Positions 24,288-34,834 of a DNA stretch of 48,355 nucleotides are shown here, piece by piece; position 1 is the stretch's first letter, and every line of letters starts with the position of its first letter. Position numbers and translations under genes: made by a program. The notes beneath the pieces are model-generated. The model saw only the letters and a program-made list of their open reading frames with translations. It did not search any database and had not been told where the DNA came from. This stretch comes from Borreliella afzelii (GTDB taxonomy: Bacteria; Spirochaetota; Spirochaetia; Borreliales; Borreliaceae): positions 1 through 48,355 of the forward strand of contig NZ_JACHGM010000005.1 in assembly GCF_014202295.1 (NCBI RefSeq), written 5' to 3'.

Positions 24288-24836
24288 TTAAACCTGCTGT
24301 CCTATTACTTTCTTCGCTTTTAAATATTGTTCATCAATAGTAGGCCTAGGCATAAAAAATTCCCTCCCACCATACCAATATTCATACCCGTCTTCACCAG
24401 AATACTTAATATCTGAAGAATATAGCTCCCTTATACATGAATATAGCCAATGAGCTTTTCTTTTAAATTTATCATCATTCCGATCATTTTTTATCCTACC
24501 AAACAACTTAATCAATTCTTTAGATCGCTCAGAACCTAGCTCTAAAAAGAATTTATTAAAATACTCCTCATTATAGTCGTCAACTGGGGGTACAGCACGA
24601 TAATTAGGATCTTTTAAACTGATTATGGCCTTTTTTATATCAACTAGCAAATTATGCTCAGTCATATATAATTTTAAATTATCAAATATCCCATCAGCAA
24701 CAATCTCATCAGAACCTATATCACTACTTTGTGAATTCTCAAAAAAAGTTTGAACGGCTTGTTGTTTCTGCTTATCAGGCAAATAACAACCTAATAAAGC
24801 TAATATTATCATGCAAACACCAACCAAAATCCTCAT
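24288..24836 (-). CDS. Telomere-proximal lipoprotein (right-arm copy)
   Basis: Mirror of 23547-24095, same 182-residue product with lipobox LLGC. Coordinates pair as 48383-x because this part lies inside the vraA length difference. It is probably the same physical gene seen on the other strand of the hairpin molecule. Confidence 0.85.
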   Translation of the reverse strand: MRILVGVCMIILALLGCYLPDKQKQQAVQTFFENSQSSDIGSDEIVADGIFDNLKLYMTEHNLLVDIKKAIISLKDPNYRAVPPVDDYNEEYFNKFFLELGSERSKELIKLFGRIKNDRNDDKFKRKAHWLYSCIRELYSSDIKYSGEDGYEYWYGGREFFMPRPTIDEQYLKAKKVIGQQV

Positions 24837-25391
24837 ACATACTCCTTCTCCACCTTGCTGCTAAAACAATCTACAAATATATAAATTTGTCTAAATACTA
24901 TTTTTAGTAAACTTTTAAAAGTTCTGCTAGGTAAGATAGATTCCTCTAAAAGATAAATATATACCAATTTTATCTTTTCTCAAGAATTGTTAAATACCAA
25001 ATCATTATATTGATTTATGAAAATTAAATATTTAAATTATATCCTTATAAATTTAATTTATAAACACATGCATAAAAATTAAATAATAATGATTTTATTA
25101 AAATCAAATTTTATTAAAAATATAAACAAAAGAATTATAAGTTTAAATACTTGTATGGAAGATAATTTAAATTAGAATGCTTTACGCTTAAATCAACACC
25201 TTTAGTTGATTTTTTTAAAACCCTATTTATAAATAAATGTTTTGATTAATTTTTAAGGCTTTAATAGATGATAATAAAGATCAATCAATATTGTGTTTAA
25301 AAACATAAATAAGGAAGAATTAATAATGGAAGATATAAGATTATGGTAATAAAAATATATTCCAATAATCAATATTTAATACAATACAATT
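24837..25391. other. Gene-free region with rearranged remnant (right-arm copy)
   Basis: Mirror of 22992-23546. It holds the two oppositely facing remnant pieces (25135-25342) and no intact gene. Confidence 0.4.
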
Positions 25392-25401
25392 TATATTAAG
25401 T

Positions 25402-25486
25402 ATTGAATTATATTAATTATTGAATTATATTAATTATTGAATTATATTAATTATTGAATTATATTAAGTATTGAATTATATTAATT
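25402..25486 (+). repeat. 17-bp promoter-like repeats upstream of vraA (right-arm copy)
   Basis: Five copies of the 17-base unit, the same number as in the left arm, here in the plus direction and ending 29 bases before the ATG at 25516. So this upstream array did not change between arms although the coding repeats did. Confidence 0.75.
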
Positions 25487-25515
25487 ATTAGATTTTAAAT
25501 AAGGAGAGTATTTTT

Positions 25516-26523
25516 ATGAAACATAATATAATTGCGAGCATATTTGTCTTTTTATTTTTAACTTCCTGCAATCCAGACTTTAGCCCCAATCAAAAAGAAA
25601 AAACAAGCAAAGAAACATCTACTTTAACAGATTTGGGAAAAAGTAAAATCCCAGTATCAAGATCAAGAAAAAGTGCAGCTGATTTATCTGGAACAGATAT
25701 AGCAACAAAAATCACCGTAGAAGAATCTGTAAATAATAAGAGAATAGGGGAGCCGTTAACATCGATCGGTGAACCGATTGATATGTCAACAGAAGAAAGA
25801 TCAAGATCAATTGGGTCAACAAATGACATAGAAGCTGCAGAATTATTAGAATCTACAAAATCTCAAGGAACTTCATCTATAAAAGATGCCCAAAGTCCAA
25901 AAAAAACAGAACAAGAACTAGCTAAAACTGAAGAAGAACAAAGAAAAATTAAACAAAGACAAGAAGAAGAAGAAAAACAAAGGCAAAAAGAAGAAGAAGA
26001 AAAACAAAGGCAAAAAGAAGAAGAAGAAAAACAAAGGCAAAAAGAAGAAGAAGAAAAACGAGCTAAAGATAAAATCGAAATACTTACAAAAAAAATAGAC
26101 GAGATAAATAGAGACATCGATGCTATCAAACATAAAAGTTTGTTATTAGAGGATGTAAAGAGGGAAATAGTAGCAGCAACAGAAGCTATAGATAAAATTA
26201 CAGGCCCTATATATGACCATTTTACCGATGGTAGCAATGCCATATACACTGTTTGGTATGATGATTTAGATACAGATTTAAAAGAGTTATTGGAAAAATT
26301 AAGAGATACTAGAAGCAATTTAAGAGCTAAATTAAATGTGGATAATCAAAGATATACTTGGGGAAGCAATGAACCCAAGCTAAAAGAAAACGTAAAGGTT
26401 GTCGAAATTGAATCGGACTTAGATAAACTAAAATCAGAATTAAAAGGGGTTAAAGAATACCTTAAAAACAAATCTAATTTTGAAAAAATTAAAGAGAATA
26501 TTGTTAACAGTGTTGATGAATAA
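25516..26523 (+). CDS. vraA: VraA-like repetitive lipoprotein antigen, 335 aa (right-arm allele)
   Basis: Same surface lipoprotein as at 21833-22867 (signal peptide, Cys18, Ser/Thr-rich tether, helical C-terminus) but with three instead of four RQKEEEEK(Q/R) units, so nine residues shorter. Outside the repeats the protein is identical. The in-frame change leaves both alleles functional. Confidence 0.85.
   Translation: MKHNIIASIFVFLFLTSCNPDFSPNQKEKTSKETSTLTDLGKSKIPVSRSRKSAADLSGTDIATKITVEESVNNKRIGEPLTSIGEPIDMSTEERSRSIGSTNDIEAAELLESTKSQGTSSIKDAQSPKKTEQELAKTEEEQRKIKQRQEEEEKQRQKEEEEKQRQKEEEEKQRQKEEEEKRAKDKIEILTKKIDEINRDIDAIKHKSLLLEDVKREIVAATEAIDKITGPIYDHFTDGSNAIYTVWYDDLDTDLKELLEKLRDTRSNLRAKLNVDNQRYTWGSNEPKLKENVKVVEIESDLDKLKSELKGVKEYLKNKSNFEKIKENIVNSVDE
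25957..26061 (+). repeat. 27-bp tandem repeats of vraA, three full units plus one variant
   Basis: Counterpart of 22295-22426 with one 27-base unit missing. Units are nearly identical, which favours slipped-strand change or assembly collapse/expansion. Confidence 0.92.
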
Positions 26524-26524
26524 C

Positions 26525-26591
26525 TTTAGATATATCTAAACTTTTTTATATGTAAATAACAACTAGTAAGAAATTTGACTAGTTGTTATTT
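26525..26591 (+). terminator. Double hairpin terminator of vraA (right-arm copy)
   Basis: TTTAGATATATCTAAA (26525-26540) followed by CTTTTTT, then 14-base arms at 26554-26567 and 26578-26591 followed by TTTT. Here it is read in the plus direction. Confidence 0.75.
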
Positions 26592-27269
26592 TTTGCAAAT
26601 TATTATAAATACAAAAACGTTAAATGATGGAATTTTTTATTGAAAAAGCAAAAGAATTCTCCACTCGCAATTTAATTGTAAGCGCTTTTAAATTTAGATA
26701 TAGGTGAATTTTACACAAAATAATATTATTAAATCTAAACACTTTCAATATCAATAGACTATTTATCTTAATCTTACAATTAATTGGTACCGCATCTATC
26801 AAAAATAGTAAATTACAATACTCACAACCATAAAGTCTATATATTCTTTTAAAGGGGTCTATTGTAATATACAACAACCTAGCTCAACCAATAAAACAAG
26901 ATTGATTTGGTTATTGGTCCCATTTTATTGTAAATCGCATTAGCTATAATTGGAAAATTTTTATTTCTTAATAGAATTATTTAGGAGTCAAAAAATTTAA
27001 TTAAGATGTCTATATCTTTGCAATGTTGTGTTAACTTTTATTTTATTATTATTGAATAGATAAAATCATGAAAAATAAAATTCAATTACAGCTTAGATTA
27101 TTATTAAATAATAAAATTTATCTTACAAAATATTAAAAATACTCCCTCAATAAAAATATAAAACAAGACTAACAATTATCATAATATAAAAAACTTTAAG
27201 AAAAACTTTTAATCTAAATGGAATTTTATGTTTCTATTTTCAAAATATCGTTCGGTCATTCATTATTCA
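26592..27269. other. Gene-free stretch (right-arm copy)
   Basis: Mirror of 21087-21764. ATG at 26627 opens only 27 codons (MEFFIEKAKEFSTRNLIVS...), possibly the start of a lost gene. Nothing else is supported. Confidence 0.4.
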
Positions 27270-28124
27270 TCAATAGAGACCCTTTAATTTTTCAGTTGAT
27301 AAATTTGGATACTTATCAAATATTAGCTTAATAGTATCAGCAAATAACTTTATATTTAATGCAATTTCATAGGTTTTATCTTCATTAACTTGTTTATCTT
27401 TTATAGTAAAATGCGCAAGCATATAACTACATCCACTCTTCTTATAAAGAAGTTTAAAAGAATTTGTTAAGTCATTATTAAAAACTCCAAAATTATATGA
27501 ATTAATGTATCCAAGCTCTTTTGAAGTCTCTTTTAAACTAATTTTAGCAACACCAGTTCTATATTGCTCAAAATCAATATTTGATCCCTCAGAAATTAAC
27601 TTTAGGCTTTTAACTTCATATTTTTCTTCAAACTCTTTAGTTGACTCAAATGCTATTATTTTAGCTATTGGGACTTCATTGCCCAATATCTTGTAGTTAT
27701 TATCATTAATATAATAATTATAGCCAAACCATAGTAATGATAAAGTTTTAAATCGAATGGGTGAAAAAATATACGAATACTTAAGTCCTTTAAGATCTTG
27801 AATCAAATTATTGTTTTTATCTTTTATAGCCCTTAAATTACCAGATTTTGCCCATGTAACATAACCTCCTGCAAATAATTGCGAAACTTCTCCCTCTTTT
27901 ATTTCATTTAACCTAAATTCTTCATCAACACAATAAATATTGTTATTATCTTCTTTAATATTTTTTTTACTATATTCTTCAATATTTTTATTATTATCTT
28001 CTTTAATTGGCTTAAAATCCAAAATTCCAGCCTTAATACTTTCTGAATATTCTAGTGTTGGCAAACAAGAATAAAAAAACAATACAAATAAAAATATATT
28101 TAAAATACTTATCCATTTTTTCAT
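27270..28124 (-). CDS. Plasmid lipoprotein, 284 aa (right-arm copy)
   Basis: Identical product to 20232-21086: signal peptide with Cys20 and the conserved YVTWAKSGNLRAIKD and GNEVPIAKIIAFEST stretches. The -10 TATAAT is at 28199-28204 on the minus strand. Confidence 0.85.
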   Translation of the reverse strand: MKKWISILNIFLFVLFFYSCLPTLEYSESIKAGILDFKPIKEDNNKNIEEYSKKNIKEDNNNIYCVDEEFRLNEIKEGEVSQLFAGGYVTWAKSGNLRAIKDKNNNLIQDLKGLKYSYIFSPIRFKTLSLLWFGYNYYINDNNYKILGNEVPIAKIIAFESTKEFEEKYEVKSLKLISEGSNIDFEQYRTGVAKISLKETSKELGYINSYNFGVFNNDLTNSFKLLYKKSGCSYMLAHFTIKDKQVNEDKTYEIALNIKLFADTIKLIFDKYPNLSTEKLKGLY

Positions 28125-28287
28125 AAAATTCCTTTTACTTTAAGTAATTTTTAAAGCCTCTCCATTAATTTAATATCAAAAATTCACAATATTTTCTCAT
28201 TATATCAAAAAAAGTGTGCATAAATAGAAAAATAAACATTTAGGATAAAATAATTTTTAGTGCAAAGCTTAAGCTACCTATAGACAA

Positions 28288-28599
28288 TTAAGTTTTACAC
28301 CAAAAATAGTAAAAACAAAAAAGTATTGCAAGATAAATAATATTTTTAAAAAAATTATTTATAATAGCCCAATATATAAAAACATAAACCCTAGAATATT
28401 TTTTATTTAGCTCAAACTCTTCTTAAATATTTTCAATAGCATAATTTATAGGTTAATTCAAATTAGAATGCTTAGCAATTAAATTAATACCCCTTTGGTT
28501 AATTTTTTACCCCCTACTTATATCTTTAATTATTAATTCTTCCTTATTTATGTTTTTAAACACAATATTGATTTGATCCTTATTATCATCTATTAGGTC
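28288..28599 (-). pseudogene. Decayed membrane-anchored protein gene (right-arm copy)
   Basis: Mirror of 19757-20068, with the same three in-frame stops and the same C-terminal membrane segment. Confidence 0.5.
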
Positions 28600-28803
28600 T
28601 TAAAAATTAATCAAAATATTATAAAACTTCTAATAATAAAAATATTATTATTTCAACAATCTATTATTAATACAATAAAATTTTATATTAAATATTGGAT
28701 TATACTAATATTGAATTATAATAATTATTAATTAATAATAATTATTATATTATATTAATATTGCATTATATTAATTATTAGATTTAAAGTAAGGAGAGTA
28801 TTT

Positions 28804-29766
28804 ATGAAATATAATATAATTGTAAGCTTGTTTGTTTTTTTATTTTTAGCTTGCAATCCGGATTTTAACACCAATCAAAAAGATATAAAGTATCATTCTA
28901 GTAAAAAAGGATTAAAATCTAATAAAAAAAGAATAAAATCTAATAAAAAAGGATTAAGCCCTAAAACAGAAATAAACCAAAAAAATCAAGAAGTAGCAAA
29001 CCAAAATCAAGAAGTAGCAAACCAAAATCAAGAAGTAGCAAACCAAAATCAAGAAGTAGTAGACCAAAATCAAGAAGTAGTAGACCAAAATCAAGAAGTA
29101 GCAGACCAAAATCAAGAAGTAGCAGACCAAAATCAAGAAGTAGCAGACCAAAATCAAAGGAAAAAAAACATGCTGCTTAATGATTTAAGAAACTTAATAG
29201 AAAAAGCAAACGCAGATAAAGAAAAATATGAAAAAAGATTAAAAGAAGAACCTACGGACCAATATGGAATATGGGCTTTCAAAAGATTGAGATGGCATGA
29301 AGAACCACGCGAAACAGTATCCGATAATTCCGAAAGATCTAAAGCCTATAGAAAATTGACTTACGGGATCTTAAATGATATGGATACTAGTGAATTAAAG
29401 AAATTTTCAGAAATTATAATATTGGCAAATGAAGTAGAAGGCATATTTAATACCTCTAGCGCATTGGGGGGCAATATCGACTACGTGATTATTCACCTAT
29501 ATCCAAAAAAAGATAATCTAGACAAACTAGGGATTTCGGATTTAGAGAATCTTAAAGATTTGTTTGAAAAATTATTATCTACAAAAGCAATCGTCTCAAA
29601 AATGTTAAAACAACTTTTATTAGATTATCAAGATAATAAGAATTCTATACAAACAGATACCACCAAGCTTAAACTTCATGTAGAGGAAATTATAAAACAA
29701 ATTGAAGAAAACCAGGAAGAAGCAGAAAAGCTAAAAAGTGACATACTTTCAATAAAAAACTTTTAA
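28804..29766 (+). CDS. Virulent-strain-associated lipoprotein with 7-residue repeats (right-arm copy)
   Basis: Same 320-residue outer-membrane lipoprotein as at 18590-19552, with all eight NQEV(A/V)(N/D)Q units kept (28984-29151). The identical repeat number contrasts with the vraA difference. Confidence 0.88.
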   Translation: MKYNIIVSLFVFLFLACNPDFNTNQKDIKYHSSKKGLKSNKKRIKSNKKGLSPKTEINQKNQEVANQNQEVANQNQEVANQNQEVVDQNQEVVDQNQEVADQNQEVADQNQEVADQNQRKKNMLLNDLRNLIEKANADKEKYEKRLKEEPTDQYGIWAFKRLRWHEEPRETVSDNSERSKAYRKLTYGILNDMDTSELKKFSEIIILANEVEGIFNTSSALGGNIDYVIIHLYPKKDNLDKLGISDLENLKDLFEKLLSTKAIVSKMLKQLLLDYQDNKNSIQTDTTKLKLHVEEIIKQIEENQEEAEKLKSDILSIKNF

Positions 29767-29792
29767 GTAGTATTAAAATTATAATAATATAA

Positions 29793-29819
29793 AAGCCTAT
29801 CTTTATTAAAGATAGGCTT
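29793..29819 (+). terminator. Terminator of the 320-aa lipoprotein gene (right-arm copy)
   Basis: Thirteen-base arms AAGCCTATCTTTA/TAAAGATAGGCTT, followed by AATGTTTT in the plus direction. Confidence 0.75.
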
Positions 29820-30162
29820 AATGTTTTAGCTAAAGATTGCAAATAACTTTTCACCTATGATTTAGATAATCATTCTAAATAAGCAAACTACTATTTCTAT
29901 AATCTTTAATTTAGTAATAACGGTTAGTAATAGATTAATATTATCAATTGCACATCTTTTACAAGAATTATATTTAAAAGTAATTTCTATAAATATTTGA
30001 TTTAGAAATAGCAGTTCACTTATTGTGTTAATAGCAATAAATAAAATAAAAAAGGAGATTAATAATTTTAAGATTGATTTATTTCTTTATAATTAATCCT
30101 TTTATTTATTATATAATTTTATTTGTAACTACTAATCATTTAATAATATAAACAAGATCCAA
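29820..30162. other. Gene-free stretch with AACT(A/G)CTATTTCTA copies (right-arm copy)
   Basis: Mirror of 18194-18536; motif copies at 29886-29899 (plus) and 30003-30016 (minus). No gene seen. Confidence 0.5.
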
Positions 30163-30584
30163 TTGGAAAAGATATTAAAAAGATTAAAGGGGTCCTTAAA
30201 CGATACCAGGAAGAAAAAAATGAATCCAAAAGTACCATTCCTTTTAAATTTATTTTTGCCTTTTAAAGTAGAATCCTTTGTCCAAGGGGATTATATTACT
30301 GATGACTCAGTGCTTGTATTCAGTTTATTGGGGACAATACTTTTAGGAACTGGAATTATTCTAAACACCAATAAAACACAATTGCCCGGCTCCCTACTAG
30401 TAGAAGCAAGAACAAGTATAGTTGTAGCATTACATGTAACCTCACTTATTATGCTAATTTACAAATGTAAATTAGCATAATGAAAATCTTTTAAAAAGAC
30501 TCAACTCTGAACTTGAAAAGTTTGAACCCATCCTTGATATTAGATAAGCGAATTCCAGCTGTTGTTTAAAAAAGTTGTTAAATA
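30163..30584 (+). pseudogene. Decayed P13-family gene (right-arm copy)
   Basis: Mirror of 17772-18193: no signal peptide, frame broken after KCKLA, C-terminal piece NLLKRLNSELEKFEPILDI in another frame. Confidence 0.85.
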
Positions 30585-30788
30585 GATGTAAGATAATAAT
30601 TTTTACAATCTAATAATAAATAGACTTTGTTAAAAACTTTAAATTTTAAAAAGCAATCAACAAAACTTATTACTGCGGTTTTAAATTGACAATTCGGATT
30701 GTATTGGTATACAAATACAATTCCTGACAATTGCATAAAAATTATTTAAATTTTACAAGTAATTACTTGTATGTTTTGCTTTATTTTT

Positions 30789-31024
30789 TTAAAAATTTAA
30801 ATCAGAATATTCTTTAAATATCTTGTTTAAATAATCTTTATTATTTGAAAAAATCTCATCTAATAAATCCCTTGTAATTTTTTATTATTTTCTTTAATAT
30901 CCTCTTCAATTGGCTTAAAACCTAAAATTCCAGCCTTGACACTTTCTAAATATTCTGGTGTTGGCAAACAAGAATAAAAAACAATATAAAGAAATATATT
31001 TTAAGATACTTATATCCTTTTCAT
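30789..31024 (-). pseudogene. Decayed 20232-type lipoprotein gene (right-arm copy)
   Basis: Mirror of 17332-17567 with the same early two-base loss and stop. Confidence 0.8.
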
Positions 31025-31258
31025 AAAATTCTTTTTACTTTAAGCAATTTTTAAAGCTTCTCTATTAGTTTAATGCCAAAAATTTATAAAACATTTTTTC
31101 TTCATTAAATAAAAAAAGTATTTATGGCTTTAAAAATAAATATTTTATAACTCTCAAGATTTTTGTTGACAACTTAAGCTTTATATAATTATCAATGGGA
31201 ATATATTGCTTTTATAATCTTTTAAAAGATTGCAGAAGTAATGTTCACTTTATTTATT

Positions 31259-31603
31259 TTATAATTTATTCACTATATAAAAGAATAGACTAACTAAAAT
31301 ACCTGCTATTGTTCCTTGAGAGGCTAATACAATTCCTATCATCCAATTATGAAGTTTTAATTTACTATCGAATTCGGTTTTTAAGCTTTTAATTTTTCCT
31401 TTTACAATATTAATTTCATCTTTTACAGTGCTAACTTCATCTCTTACAAAACCTTGAAGCTCTAGTTTAACAATCTCTAAATCCTTTATTGTTATTTCAT
31501 TATGATAAAATCTAGTAGCCAAATCACTTGCTAATATTTTATTCATACCCAACCTAACGAGCTCATTATATACATCGTTTTCATTAACTTTTGTCTCTAA
31601 CAT
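31259..31603 (-). CDS. bdr: Bdr protein (right-arm copy)
   Basis: Same 114-residue membrane-anchored Bdr protein as at 16753-17097. TATAAT (31610-31615) again lies only 6 bases from the start codon. Confidence 0.9.
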   Translation of the reverse strand: MLETKVNENDVYNELVRLGMNKILASDLATRFYHNEITIKDLEIVKLELQGFVRDEVSTVKDEINIVKGKIKSLKTEFDSKLKLHNWMIGIVLASQGTIAGILVSLFFYIVNKL

Positions 31604-31666
31604 ATGTTTATTATACTCTTATTTAGGAAATTTAGAAATAGTAGTTCATATAGAATTAGCAGGCAC

Positions 31667-31685
31667 AAAAAAAGCCCCTATGGGC
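31667..31685 (-). terminator. Terminator after the partition operon (right-arm copy)
   Basis: Mirror of 16671-16689: GC stem followed by seven T on the minus strand. Confidence 0.65.
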
Positions 31686-31761
31686 AAATATTTTACTACT
31701 GAAAACGGAGAGAGAAAAGTTCTCTAACCTAATTTGATAATAGTATATTATATAATAATAA

Positions 31762-32391
31762 TCAAGAGTTAACTTTTTTCTTTTTATCTTTTCTATGATT
31801 TTCATAATCAATAATAAGATCTGACAAGATATTTTTTTTATCTTTAATCAGCCTCTCTAGAATAAAATATATTCTTTTGGTATCTTTTTTGCAAAAATCA
31901 TAAACTTCTTTATCTTTCATTAAAATTCGAATAGGTATATTTTGACTATTATCATCTTCTTCTGCATTTTCTTTAATCATATTTTCTTTATATACATATA
32001 AAGAATTGTTCTTTAATATATTTTTATATGTAGCTACAAAACCTATTTCTTTAACTTTTTCAATCGAAATAGTCCCTTCTAAAACTTTCTCATAAATTTT
32101 CAAATACATATATGCTTGGCTTCTAGCAATTACATAAGACCTTATAAACTGTTTAAAACTTTTAAAACCATCATATTTATAAAGTTCTTTTTGTTTAATT
32201 TCATATAGAATCCTCATTCTTTGAATTTTATTATTAATATCGGATTTCAAATTTAATTTCAACTGTTCCTTTAGTTTATTGTAATTTATCAATTCTTCAT
32301 CTTGATTATTATCTAAATTTAATTCTTCTCCTGTAGGAATTTCAACCCTTTTATATAAAGTTACTTGCTTTTTATTTTCTTTTTTCCCCAT
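31762..32391 (-). CDS. Plasmid partition protein, family 49 (right-arm copy)
   Basis: Same 209-residue product as at 15965-16594, the putative DNA-binding partner of the ParA-type ATPase. Confidence 0.85.
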   Translation of the reverse strand: MGKKENKKQVTLYKRVEIPTGEELNLDNNQDEELINYNKLKEQLKLNLKSDINNKIQRMRILYEIKQKELYKYDGFKSFKQFIRSYVIARSQAYMYLKIYEKVLEGTISIEKVKEIGFVATYKNILKNNSLYVYKENMIKENAEEDDNSQNIPIRILMKDKEVYDFCKKDTKRIYFILERLIKDKKNILSDLIIDYENHRKDKKKKVNS

Positions 32392-32431
32392 TCTTCTCTC
32401 CTATTTTTAGGTAATTTTTGATTAAATTACA

Positions 32432-32447
32432 TGTCCGATATCGGACA
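32432..32447. promoter_or_regulatory. Partition-operon palindrome (right-arm copy)
   Basis: TGTCCGATATCGGACA, mirror of 15909-15924. In a real inverted dimer the molecule would carry two such sites. Confidence 0.55.
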
Positions 32448-32486
32448 ACTCTAGATAAGTAATATTATAACTAGCATTTTTGTTAA

Positions 32487-33242
32487 CTATAAAGAAAAAA
32501 TATTTTTTAAAGTATCTTTTATTTCTTTATGATACATTTCTTTTGTAGAGGGTTCTAACCGCCCGTTTATAAGAACTTTTATGCTATTTGAAAAATGTAT
32601 CTTGCCCTTGATATATTCTTTATATTCTTTATAAAGCAAATCCTCCACCTCTTTTATCGTTTTTCTATTTTTTATAAACTGGTTCTCTACAATAGAAATA
32701 TTGTATATTTTCTTCCTAAATTTTATAATATCATTAACTGCATTAATCAAAATAGTAAAACTTTCTATTGACCATATTTCTACCTGAACTGGAATTACAA
32801 TATAATCCGTAACATTTAAGGCATTCTTTAAAAGAAAATCTAAACTGGGGGGAGTATCTAATAAAACATAATCAAAATTATAATTTTGAATATTTTCATT
32901 TAAATGATGTTCTAAAATAATTTCTTTATAATCAATGGCTTCTGAATTAAATTTTCCTAAAATGGGATGAGAGGGAATTATAGATATATAATCATCAATT
33001 TTATAAATGCATTCATTAAAATGGAAATCCCCTTTTAACATGCTGTAGGAATTGTATTTTTCAATATTTGAAATATACCTATTAAAATAGGAAGTTAAAG
33101 AATTTTGTGGATCCAAATCAATTAATAGTACTTTTTTCCCCAATTCTTTTAAAACATAAGAAAAAAGTATAGAAAGTGCACTTTTTCCAACTCCCCCCTT
33201 GATTGAAGCCATTGTTATGATATCTGATTTTTTAATATCCAT
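32487..33242 (-). CDS. parA: ParA-type partition ATPase, family 32 (right-arm copy)
   Basis: Same 251-residue ATPase as at 15114-15869, with KGGVGKS, LIDLDPQ and LLDTPP motifs unchanged. Confidence 0.95.
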   Translation of the reverse strand: MDIKKSDIITMASIKGGVGKSALSILFSYVLKELGKKVLLIDLDPQNSLTSYFNRYISNIEKYNSYSMLKGDFHFNECIYKIDDYISIIPSHPILGKFNSEAIDYKEIILEHHLNENIQNYNFDYVLLDTPPSLDFLLKNALNVTDYIVIPVQVEIWSIESFTILINAVNDIIKFRKKIYNISIVENQFIKNRKTIKEVEDLLYKEYKEYIKGKIHFSNSIKVLINGRLEPSTKEMYHKEIKDTLKNIFSL

Positions 33243-33781
33243 TTTTTTAAAATTCCTCCGTCTGGTAATTTTTTATTGTAAAACCTATATACCTTGCTTT
33301 CCATTTTTTCTAAATGATTTAACGTAAACTGATAGTACTCGGTGGCTTCTTTTTCTTTTTTTCTTAACAAAGTTCTTAAAGACAATATATAGGACTTAAT
33401 AGATCCTTTTTTAAACCTAAACTCTATGTGATATAGTTTTTTTATTGCATAAATTTTATTATTTTCTTTTTTAAGAAATAAAGGTTTTTTAAGACGATCC
33501 CATCCATATTTTATTCCTAAAAATTTATCATTTTCTTCTAATGCAAAAAGGTTAAAAAAGTAATAATCTTTATTAAGATTATTAAATTCTTGAAAAACAA
33601 GTCTAAGTCTTTGTCCTTTGTTAGTAATTCTGAAGCCAATTAAATGTTTAAATATTTTTGTGTAGTATACTTTTTTGCCGTCTATTTCTTCTATTTTACT
33701 AAAGGTATCTTTTTTAATTGAAATGTTGCTAATCTTTATCAAAGCCTTTTTTTGTTTTAGTTTTTCAAGTAATCTACTCAA
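33215..33781 (-). CDS. Plasmid maintenance protein, family 50 (right-arm copy)
   Basis: Same 188-residue product as at 14575-15141, again starting at TTG inside the preceding gene and overlapping the parA-type gene by 28 bases. Confidence 0.85.
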   Translation of the reverse strand: MSRLLEKLKQKKALIKISNISIKKDTFSKIEEIDGKKVYYTKIFKHLIGFRITNKGQRLRLVFQEFNNLNKDYYFFNLFALEENDKFLGIKYGWDRLKKPLFLKKENNKIYAIKKLYHIEFRFKKGSIKSYILSLRTLLRKKEKEATEYYQFTLNHLEKMESKVYRFYNKKLPDGGILKKWILKNQIS

Positions 33782-34691
33782 ATTTTAATCCTTTTGTCAA
33801 AATATTGGTTAAAATATTATTAGCTATTATACTTGCATGTCCTGAAAAGTTATTTATTTTATTTTCTTTCCATTTAGTAACATAAGTGTCTTTAAATTCT
33901 CCTGCAATAATGTAGAAATCGGTTTTATAAGGTGCAGTTTTTCTCATAAAATGAATTTTATGTTTATAAAGATTTAGTTTAGATAAAAAAAATTCTTTAA
34001 TATCTTTTACCTCATAATCATATTTTAGATAATTTTTAAAATCTTTATAGTTTAATAAAGTATTTTTTAGTGTTTTAATTGGATTTTTAGTTTTAGAAGT
34101 TATTGATTTAATTCTTTTAAAGAAAGATTTTTCTATAGAATTCTTATTATATATATTTATATATTGTTTATTATATACAGTGATATTTTCAGTGATATTT
34201 TCAGTTTTGAAATATCCTTTTTTTTCTGCTAAATCATCTTTTTCTTCCTTTACTTTCTTAATTAAGTCTGATTTAGTGCTGCTAAAATATACATCAATCA
34301 ATTTATGTGCAATGGGTGATACTTTATATATACAAAGCTTTCCTTTAAATTCTCCAAAGTTATTTGAAAATGTTAGTATTCTTTTTTCTAATGCTTTCAG
34401 TTTAACTAAAAATCTTAAATCTATTCTTAGAGTATTAATTGTGGTTTCTTTTTTATTTTCTTTATGTATATTTGAGTTTAGTACTCGAAGTATATCTCCT
34501 TGATGATGAACTCGAAGCTCTTTTACTTTTTCGTAAGTAAAGTGTTCTTTATTAATTAAGATGCTGTGTTTTTTTTCAAACTCTTTATTTAAGTAAATAA
34601 TAACCGAAATAATTTTTTTCAGTCTGCAGACTTTACTAAGTAGTTTGTTTTTATAGGTTTGGTGGTCATGGCTAGATATAACTGATTTCAT
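33774..34691 (-). CDS. Plasmid replication protein, family 57/62 (right-arm copy)
   Basis: Same 305-residue putative replication initiator as at 13665-14582. Confidence 0.85.
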   Translation of the reverse strand: MKSVISSHDHQTYKNKLLSKVCRLKKIISVIIYLNKEFEKKHSILINKEHFTYEKVKELRVHHQGDILRVLNSNIHKENKKETTINTLRIDLRFLVKLKALEKRILTFSNNFGEFKGKLCIYKVSPIAHKLIDVYFSSTKSDLIKKVKEEKDDLAEKKGYFKTENITENITVYNKQYINIYNKNSIEKSFFKRIKSITSKTKNPIKTLKNTLLNYKDFKNYLKYDYEVKDIKEFFLSKLNLYKHKIHFMRKTAPYKTDFYIIAGEFKDTYVTKWKENKINNFSGHASIIANNILTNILTKGLKFE

Positions 34692-34734
34692 TTTTAATCT
34701 CCATTTTCAGTGTATTTTTATTAGCAATAACTTT

Positions 34735-34764
34735 ATTATAATCAAAATATTTGATTAATTTCAA
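34735..34764 (-). promoter_or_regulatory. Replication operon promoter (right-arm copy)
   Basis: TATAAT at 34735-34740 and TTGAAA at 34759-34764, read on the minus strand, 18-base spacing. Confidence 0.7.
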
Positions 34765-34834
34765 CCCATGAAGTATGATTTTTTTAAATCAAAGATTATA
34801 GAAAGAGTTTTTTGTTTCATCCTATAATTCCTTT

